Notes under the pieces: model-generated
Told to the model about the DNA's origin: nothing
The model's input: the letters and a program-made list of their open reading frames with translations, nothing else
Database searches by the model: none
Translations under genes and position numbers: made by a program
In this document: positions 14,726 through 19,375 of the stretch, piece by piece
Layout of the letters: every line of letters begins with the position of its first letter
Numbering within the stretch: the first letter of the stretch is position 1
Origin: JAJYZP01 sp049964535
GTDB lineage: Bacteria; Actinomycetota; Acidimicrobiia; Acidimicrobiales; Acidimicrobiaceae
Direction: 5' to 3'
Length of the DNA stretch: 19,375 nt
Assembly (NCBI GenBank): GCA_049964535.1
Contig: JBMFXG010000028.1
Location: forward strand, 1-19,375

Positions 14726-17700
14726 TCAGACGTTGCGTCGGTAGATGCCACCGGCATCGAAGAGCGTCTGTGTAATCTCGCCGAGTGTGGCATGACGAAC
14801 GGTTCTCATAAGGCAATCGAAGACGTTCTGGTTAGTCAGCACCGCACGATGCAACTCTTCAAGTGCCGATGTCGAATGGTCTCGATGGCGGAGCTTAAAG
14901 TCGTTGACCTTTTCGATCTGCTGATCTCGCTCCGAAGTCGAGGATCGGGAGAGTTTGAGTCCAGTAGGTAACTGGTCACTCTCGGGGCGAACGAAGGTGT
15001 TGACTCCAACGATTGGTAGTGCCCCGCTGTGCTTCTCTTCCTCGTAGAGCAATGAGTCGTCTTGAATCTTGCCGCGCTGGTATCCAGTCTCCATGGCTCC
15101 GAGCACGCCACCTCGATCGGAGAGCCGTTCAAACTCTGCGAGTACTGCCTCTTCGACGAGATCGGTGAGTTGCGAGATAATGAAGCTTCCCTGTAGTGGA
15201 TTCTCGTTGTAGGAGAGTCCCCACTCCTTGGCAATAATCAACTGTATTGCGAGCGCCTGGCGCACGGACTGCTCCGAAGGCGTCGTAACTGCCTCATCGA
15301 ATGCGTTGGTATGGAGGCTGTTGGCGTTGTCGTAGAGGGCACAGAGCGCTTGAAGCGTCGTTCGAATATCGTTGAAGGTCATCTCCTGTGCGTGGAGAGA
15401 TCGCCCTGAGGTTTGGATGTGGTACTTGAGCTTCTGGGAACGCTCATTTGCTCCGTAGTACTCCTTAAGCGCAATCGCCCAGAGTCGTCGCGCGACTCGG
15501 CCGATGACGGAGTACTCCGGGTCCATCCCGTTAGAGAAGAAGAACGAGAGATTGGCAGCGAACTCATCGATAGGGAGCCCACGATTTAGGTATGCCTCGA
15601 CGTAAGTAAACCCGTTCGCAAGTGTGAAGGCGAGCTGCGTCAGGGGATTGGCTCCAGCTTCGGCAATGTGATAGCCCGAGATTGAGACAGAGTAGAAGTT
15701 ACGGACGTGGTGCTGAACGAAGTACTCCTCAATGTCGGCCATGGCCTTGAGCGAGAACTCGGTCGAAAAGAGGCAGGTATTCTGCCCCTGATCTTCTTTT
15801 AAGATATCTGCTTGGACCGTACCTCGAACCGTGGAGAGTGTTTGTGCCGTGATCTCTTCTCGCTCGCCTTCTGTCGGTGGCCGTCCCTGAGTTTGCTCGA
15901 AGGCCTCGATCTGCTGATCGATAGCGGTGTTGAAGAACATGGCGAGGATCGTTGGAGCCGGGCCATTGATGGTCATGGAGACCGAGGTTTTGGGGTCGCA
16001 AAGATCGAAACCCTTGAAGAGCTCCTTCATGTCTTCAAGCGTCGCTACCGAGACGCCCGATGTCCCGACCTTACCGTAGACGTCGGGAGCGGTGCTTGGG
16101 TCTCGACCGTAGAGGGTGACTGAGTCGAAGGCGGTAGAGAGTCGAGTCGCTGGCTGACCTTCGGCAAGGAGATGGAAACGCCGATTCGTGCGTTGTGGGT
16201 CACCTTCCCCGGCGAACATGCGCGCAGGATCCTCTCCGGTGCGTTTGAAGGGAAATACTCCTGCGGTGTATGGGAAGGAACCAGGAAGGTTCTCTTCTCG
16301 AAGCCAGGCTAGCAGCTCGCCGTGGTCGGTGTAGGAAGGGAGAGCGACTTTCGGCACGAACGTGCCAGAGAGCGAACGTCGAAAGAGGGATGCATCGAAC
16401 TCGGCCGTTGGATCGGTGGGAGTACGCTCGCGGCGGTGAGCTCGCAGCGTTTCGAACTCACTGACGAGGGTGGACGTCTCAGCGGGAAGTTGACGGCTGT
16501 ACTCCTCGCAGAACTCCTTGAGCTCAGAGGGCACAGGTAGAGAGCGCTCTTCCAGCTCTTTGATTGAACACTGCAGGTGTTGGAGCGTTGAGAGCTTTTC
16601 TGCGAGCTTTTTGGTCGACGAGTGATAGCTACGTACGGTGCGAGCAATCTCTTTGAGATAGCCAGCGCGTTCTAGGGGAAGGATCGGCGACGAGGGTGGC
16701 GAGACCTGGTCAGTTACGGTCGGGAGTACGCCGGACGAGACGTTGAGACCGTGGGATTTGAGCAGCGAGACGAGATGGTGGTAGAGGGCGGTGGTGCCTT
16801 GATCGTTGAATCGGGATGCAACCGTACCGAAGACGGGGGCGGTGTTGTTGGGGGTGCTGGGCGATCGATGAATGCGATTCCACTGCCGAACAACCGATCT
16901 TCGAGCATCCAGCGATCCTCTTCGGTCGAACTTGTTGATCGCAATGACATCGGCGAAGTCCATCATGTCGATCTTCTCGAGTTGCGAGTCAGCTCCGAAC
17001 TCCGGAGTCATGACGTAGAGAGAGACGTCGGCAACATCGACGATAGCTGCGTCTCCCTGGCCGATGCCGGGAGTCTCAACGATAATTAGGTCGAACTGCG
17101 CCGCCTTACACGCAGCGATCATGGCGGGTAGGGACGGAGGAATCTCGCTCTTTGTGTTGCGGGTGGCAAGTGATCGAAAAAAGATCTGTGGACTCTCGAT
17201 AGCGTTCATCCTGATGCGATCACCGAGCAGAGCTCCACCGCTCATTCGTTTAGAGGGATCGATCGCTAAGACGGCGGTTCGCACCTTGTTGCCTTGGTCC
17301 GTTTTGAGTCGAAGCAAGAGCTCGTCTGTCAGTGAAGATTTGCCGGATCCTCCGGTCCCGGTGATTCCGAGCACCGGTGTTGAGCGTACACGTGCATGAG
17401 CGAAGATCTCGTTCGTAAGATGCTCGTCGAGGGCGTTAGCTTCGAGGGCCGTCAAGACACGAGCGAGAGTTGTGACCTCACCGAGGACGAGCCGTTCGAG
17501 CGATGCGGGGGTTTCGAGAGCGAGATTTCGATCGCTGAGCTGGAAGATGGTGTTGATCATTCGATCAAGTCCGAGAGTCTGACCGTCTGCTGGTGAGAAG
17601 ATCTTGGTGACTCCATACGCTTCAAGCTGGTCGATCTCGGATTGGATGATGACACCACCTCCTCCGCCGAATATCTTGATGTCTCCCCGTCCGGCCTCTC

Positions 17701-17974
17701 TGAGTCGATCGACGAGGTACGTAAAGTACTCCACGTGACCACCCTGATAGGAGCTGAGCGCAACAGCGTGGACGTCTTCTGAGACCGCTGCGTTAACGAC
17801 CTCGTCCACAGAACGGTTATGTCCGAGATGGATGACCTCTGCGCCTTGGCGCTGCAGAATGCGTCGCATGATGTTGATCGATGCGTCGTGTCCATCGAAA
17901 AGGCTAGCCGCAGTCACGACTCTGAGCGGGAACTGCGGGACGTAGAGCGCAGGCTGAGGACTCTGAGGTTCCAT
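14726..17974 (-). CDS. icmF: Fused isobutyryl-CoA mutase (B12-dependent acyl-CoA mutase with built-in G-protein chaperone)
   Basis: A protein of 1082 residues. The N-terminal B12-binding domain shows SLFDGHDASINIMRRIL, whose His is the lower cobalt ligand (H29), and a later GGGGGV loop. The MeaI-type GTPase follows, with P-loop GITGTGGSGKSSL (203-215), DPSKRMSGGALLGDR, ETPGIGQGDAA and NKFD (347-350). The C-terminal TIM-barrel mutase contains AGVFPFKRTGEDPARMFAGEG and SMTINGPAPTILAMFF. This is the IcmF order and length. It rearranges isobutyryl- and n-butyryl-CoA, and in some members isovaleryl/pivalyl-CoA, using adenosylcobalamin, with the GTPase loading the cofactor. The frame extends to a TTG at 18016, but ATG 17974 is chosen because TATTGT lies 7 bases ahead of it, as in a leaderless promoter. 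Its neighbour encodes a corrinoid-binding protein. Confidence 0.93.
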   Translation of the reverse strand: MEPQSPQPALYVPQFPLRVVTAASLFDGHDASINIMRRILQRQGAEVIHLGHNRSVDEVVNAAVSEDVHAVALSSYQGGHVEYFTYLVDRLREAGRGDIKIFGGGGGVIIQSEIDQLEAYGVTKIFSPADGQTLGLDRMINTIFQLSDRNLALETPASLERLVLGEVTTLARVLTALEANALDEHLTNEIFAHARVRSTPVLGITGTGGSGKSSLTDELLLRLKTDQGNKVRTAVLAIDPSKRMSGGALLGDRIRMNAIESPQIFFRSLATRNTKSEIPPSLPAMIAACKAAQFDLIIVETPGIGQGDAAIVDVADVSLYVMTPEFGADSQLEKIDMMDFADVIAINKFDRRGSLDARRSVVRQWNRIHRSPSTPNNTAPVFGTVASRFNDQGTTALYHHLVSLLKSHGLNVSSGVLPTVTDQVSPPSSPILPLERAGYLKEIARTVRSYHSSTKKLAEKLSTLQHLQCSIKELEERSLPVPSELKEFCEEYSRQLPAETSTLVSEFETLRAHRRERTPTDPTAEFDASLFRRSLSGTFVPKVALPSYTDHGELLAWLREENLPGSFPYTAGVFPFKRTGEDPARMFAGEGDPQRTNRRFHLLAEGQPATRLSTAFDSVTLYGRDPSTAPDVYGKVGTSGVSVATLEDMKELFKGFDLCDPKTSVSMTINGPAPTILAMFFNTAIDQQIEAFEQTQGRPPTEGEREEITAQTLSTVRGTVQADILKEDQGQNTCLFSTEFSLKAMADIEEYFVQHHVRNFYSVSISGYHIAEAGANPLTQLAFTLANGFTYVEAYLNRGLPIDEFAANLSFFFSNGMDPEYSVIGRVARRLWAIALKEYYGANERSQKLKYHIQTSGRSLHAQEMTFNDIRTTLQALCALYDNANSLHTNAFDEAVTTPSEQSVRQALAIQLIIAKEWGLSYNENPLQGSFIISQLTDLVEEAVLAEFERLSDRGGVLGAMETGYQRGKIQDDSLLYEEEKHSGALPIVGVNTFVRPESDQLPTGLKLSRSSTSERDQQIEKVNDFKLRHRDHSTSALEELHRAVLTNQNVFDCLMRTVRHATLGEITQTLFDAGGIYRRNV

Positions 17975-17981
17975 AGAAGTT

Positions 17982-17987
17982 ACAATA
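17982..17987 (-). promoter_or_regulatory. Leaderless-type -10 box of icmF
   Basis: TATTGT (minus strand) is followed by 7 bases and then the ATG at 17974. That spacing would place transcription initiation at or next to the start codon. The box lies between the corrinoid-binding-protein gene and icmF, so icmF may have its own promoter as well as read-through. Confidence 0.5.
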
Positions 17988-18037
17988 GTCGGATGTCCTA
18001 GTACTTGCCTAGTCAAAGCGCGAGATTGCGAGCTGGG

Positions 18038-18736
18038 TCAAGAATGGAGGGCGGATCGGATCTCTGAGATCAAGCGATCGATCCGTCGGAGAGCATGCGG
18101 TGTCCGTGCACCCCACCAAAAGAGATCTTTCCCGTCGCAGAAAAAGGTTGGAGCCGTTCGCTCGAGCTCTTCTCTATGCCGTTCGCCAAATCGATACGGT
18201 TCGTCTGGGGTCAAGAGAAACCCTGTCTCTATGGTTTCGAACTCAAGCGGTGTGAGCGTTGGGTACGGCCCTTGATGACTCGGAACAACTATAAGACCAA
18301 GATAGGTCAAGAGTGAGGCCCCGTACGTTGGAGTGCCGAGCACCATCCAGGGCCTTCTCCAGATAGGGACGGTCACGCGGAGTGGGCTTAGGTTGCTCGG
18401 TTCGGGAAGAACGATTTGAGATCGAGTGGAAAGATGCAAGCGTTCGGCGAGCAAGTTGAACTCCGATTCGACATCGAAGATGGATCGGATCGCCAGGGTG
18501 TGCACTGGTACCTCTCGGCGCAGAAGCTCCTCATAGTCTTCTCGACGATTCTCTTCACGGTCCATGATCACAAGATCCGGCTGGAGTGCCGTGATCGTCT
18601 CGATCTGAGGATTCTTCGTGCCTCCGACGATCGCTACGTCGTTGCGCTCGCAGAATCGAGTGCAGCCGATCAGGTGCACTCCCCATTCAGAGAGCGTCTC
18701 CGTTGCCGAGGGTACGAGTGAGACGACGCGTGGCAT
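18038..18736 (-). CDS. BtuF-like corrinoid-binding protein without signal peptide
   Basis: A 232-residue protein of the helical-backbone metal receptor fold (class III substrate-binding). It starts MPRVVSLVPSATETLSEWG, then reads GCTRFCERND, GGTKNPQIETITALQPDL and MDREENRREDYEELL, the standard pattern of cobalamin-binding BtuF relatives. Unlike true BtuF it begins directly at the mature fold with no signal peptide or lipobox, so it should be cytosolic. Small signal-less homologues of this type are known but their role is unsettled. Lying 63 bases upstream of icmF on the same strand, it may hold or deliver B12 for the mutase; this is inferred from context. No ABC permease or ATPase gene is nearby. 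A TACGCT box lies 7 bases before the ATG. Confidence 0.82.
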   Translation of the reverse strand: MPRVVSLVPSATETLSEWGVHLIGCTRFCERNDVAIVGGTKNPQIETITALQPDLVIMDREENRREDYEELLRREVPVHTLAIRSIFDVESEFNLLAERLHLSTRSQIVLPEPSNLSPLRVTVPIWRRPWMVLGTPTYGASLLTYLGLIVVPSHQGPYPTLTPLEFETIETGFLLTPDEPYRFGERHREELERTAPTFFCDGKDLFWWGARTPHALRRIDRLISEIRSALHS

Positions 18737-18743
18737 CGATTGC

Positions 18744-18749
18744 AGCGTA
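18744..18749 (-). promoter_or_regulatory. Leaderless-type -10 box of the corrinoid-binding-protein gene
   Basis: TACGCT (minus strand), 7 bases before the ATG at 18736, has the same geometry as the icmF box. No ribosome-binding site precedes this ATG, which fits a leaderless mRNA. Confidence 0.45.
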
Positions 18750-18777
18750 CTCTGATCGAAGGGAAGGACTACACGTC

Positions 18778-18801
18778 ACTCTGTGTAGCACTCTGTGCTC
18801 A
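18778..18801. repeat. 12-base tandem repeat upstream of the corrinoid-binding-protein promoter
   Basis: CACTCTGTG occurs at 18778-18786 and 18790-18798 (period 12, unit CACTCTGTG plus three bases). It lies about 42-62 bases upstream of the start codon, just beyond where a -35 element would be, a normal place for an activator site. Confidence 0.4.
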
Positions 18802-18856
18802 TGAGCCTCGTGGGTGTTCAATCGCCCGAAGGTCGGTCCGAAGTCGTCACGTTACG

Positions 18857-18904
18857 TTGAGCAGAGGGTGTTGTCGGCCCTGACCTCCGTAGAGCTCTGC
18901 TCAA
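18857..18904. repeat. 10-bp perfect inverted repeat
   Basis: TTGAGCAGAG (18857-18866) and CTCTGCTCAA (18895-18904) are exact reverse complements around 28 bases. Position is about 120-170 bases upstream of the corrinoid-binding-protein gene. Function unknown. Confidence 0.5.
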
Positions 18905-19324
18905 GATCTCCTGTCCTTTGGAGCACCACGGCACCGTTGGACGCTGCGCAGTTGATCCGAGATCTTCGTACCGGTGATTGAGTGCGCGTACTGCTTTGGT
19001 CTGAGATTCGTGGGGCTACCGAGTCTGCGAATCTGGTGACCTTAGACAAAGAGAGCGAGTTACGGGTTCTGAAGAGTCCCATTGGCCCGAAAACGAGGTT
19101 GTATAGCGCACACCCTGAGTGGAGTGCGCAAAGTCTTTAGCGGCACTCACGTCGAAGATGTTGAGCGGAGTATAGAGAGGTGACGGGAGAGCATCAATAG
19201 TTTGTTGCATCGCTCTTTGGATACGTGCGAACACGCCGCCTTAGATGGATGTCTCGGTACGGAGGAAGCAATAGTTCAGCGGTAGCGCGATAGCCTGCTC
19301 GATACGCTTGACCCATCTTTCGAT

Positions 19325-19358
19325 CCTAACCCCAATACTCCCAGCTCATTGGGTTAGG
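19325..19358. repeat. 11-bp inverted repeat at the window edge
   Basis: CCTAACCCCAAT (19325-19336) faces ATTGGGTTAGG (19348-19358), pairing over 11 bases with one bulged C and an 11-base loop. No T-run is seen on either side. It may be the 3' hairpin of a transcript arriving from outside the window. Confidence 0.5.
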
Positions 19359-19375
19359 CTCGGTGAATAGGGCAC

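Larger units (their letters stand above)
18802..19375. other. Gene-less right end with several inverted repeats
   Basis: No coding region is convincing in six frames; short frames around 18850-19230 and at the extreme edge resemble nothing known. Inverted repeats seen: TTGAGCAGAG/CTCTGCTCAA (18857-18866/18895-18904, 28-base loop), GCGCAC/GTGCGC (19106-19111/19124-19129) and CCTAACCCCAAT/ATTGGGTTAGG (19325-19336/19348-19358). This could be a long regulatory region, an unrecognised RNA gene or decayed coding DNA. Confidence 0.45.

Noticed and set aside
14196..14775. Small plus-strand frames in the icmF-marR gap
   Set aside because: Start codons lack ribosome sites, the products are Arg/Ser-rich with no family resemblance, and one overlaps the icmF end.
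19268..19335. tRNA-like stretch (TAGTTCAGCGGTAGCGC, later TTTCGATCC)
   Set aside because: It resembles a D-arm and T-loop, but the D-stem, anticodon stem, T-stem and acceptor stem do not pair.
18737..19375. Cobalamin riboswitch upstream of the B12 genes
   Set aside because: No B12-box-like sequence was found on the minus strand, and the promoter boxes suggest leaderless mRNAs with no room for a riboswitch.
1..19375. CRISPR array, insertion sequence or attachment site
   Set aside because: No regularly spaced direct repeats of CRISPR size, no recognisable transposase or integrase, and no tRNA-flanked direct repeats were seen.

Overview
The window looks like chromosomal DNA of a moderate-GC actinobacterium. 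The evidence is a complete decaprenylphosphoryl-arabinose (DPA) gene set of the mycobacterial type, frequent GTG/TTG starts, several promoter-like TANNNT boxes placed so that the mRNA would begin at or near the start codon, and a partial gene whose C-terminus resembles the 'FGDA.F.G' repeat proteins common in Acidimicrobiia. An acidimicrobial (Ferrimicrobium-like) source is an inference; no rRNA or other marker gene is present.

Left part (1-4.07 kb): the tail of a repeat protein, then a minus-strand operon ubiA -> dprE1 -> dprE2 (decaprenyl-phosphate phosphoribosyltransferase, FAD oxidase and NADH-type reductase), which makes the lipid-linked arabinose donor of the cell envelope. The DprE1 homologue carries Ala where the mycobacterial enzyme has the benzothiazinone-reactive Cys. 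The divergent intergenic region (3.53-4.07 kb) holds an ordered array of GGGTA-type half-sites around a strong 11-bp hairpin.

Middle (4.07-8.0 kb, plus strand): an unusual fusion of a DedA/VTT membrane domain to a serine beta-lactamase-like hydrolase, then queF and a VUT/YhhQ-type transporter gene (a 7-deazaguanine salvage pair), then an unrecognised 257-residue protein with a possible winged-helix N-terminus.

Candidate defence or toxin module (8.3-13.4 kb, plus strand): hipB and hipA overlap by GTGA. Four bases after hipA a 1121-residue protein begins, with an N-terminal HKD (phospholipase D-type) nuclease domain and a complete Snf2-like SF2 helicase, plus an unassigned C-terminal third of about 320 residues. 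HipBA coupled this tightly to an HKD-helicase is the strongest candidate here for an undescribed system.

Right part (13.4-19.4 kb, minus strand): a MarR regulator, a fused B12-dependent acyl-CoA mutase (IcmF: B12-binding, GTPase and mutase domains in one chain) and, upstream of it, a signal-peptide-less BtuF-like corrinoid-binding protein. The final 640 bases hold no convincing gene but contain several inverted repeats and a short tandem repeat.

All functional calls come from reading motifs by eye; no database search was run.
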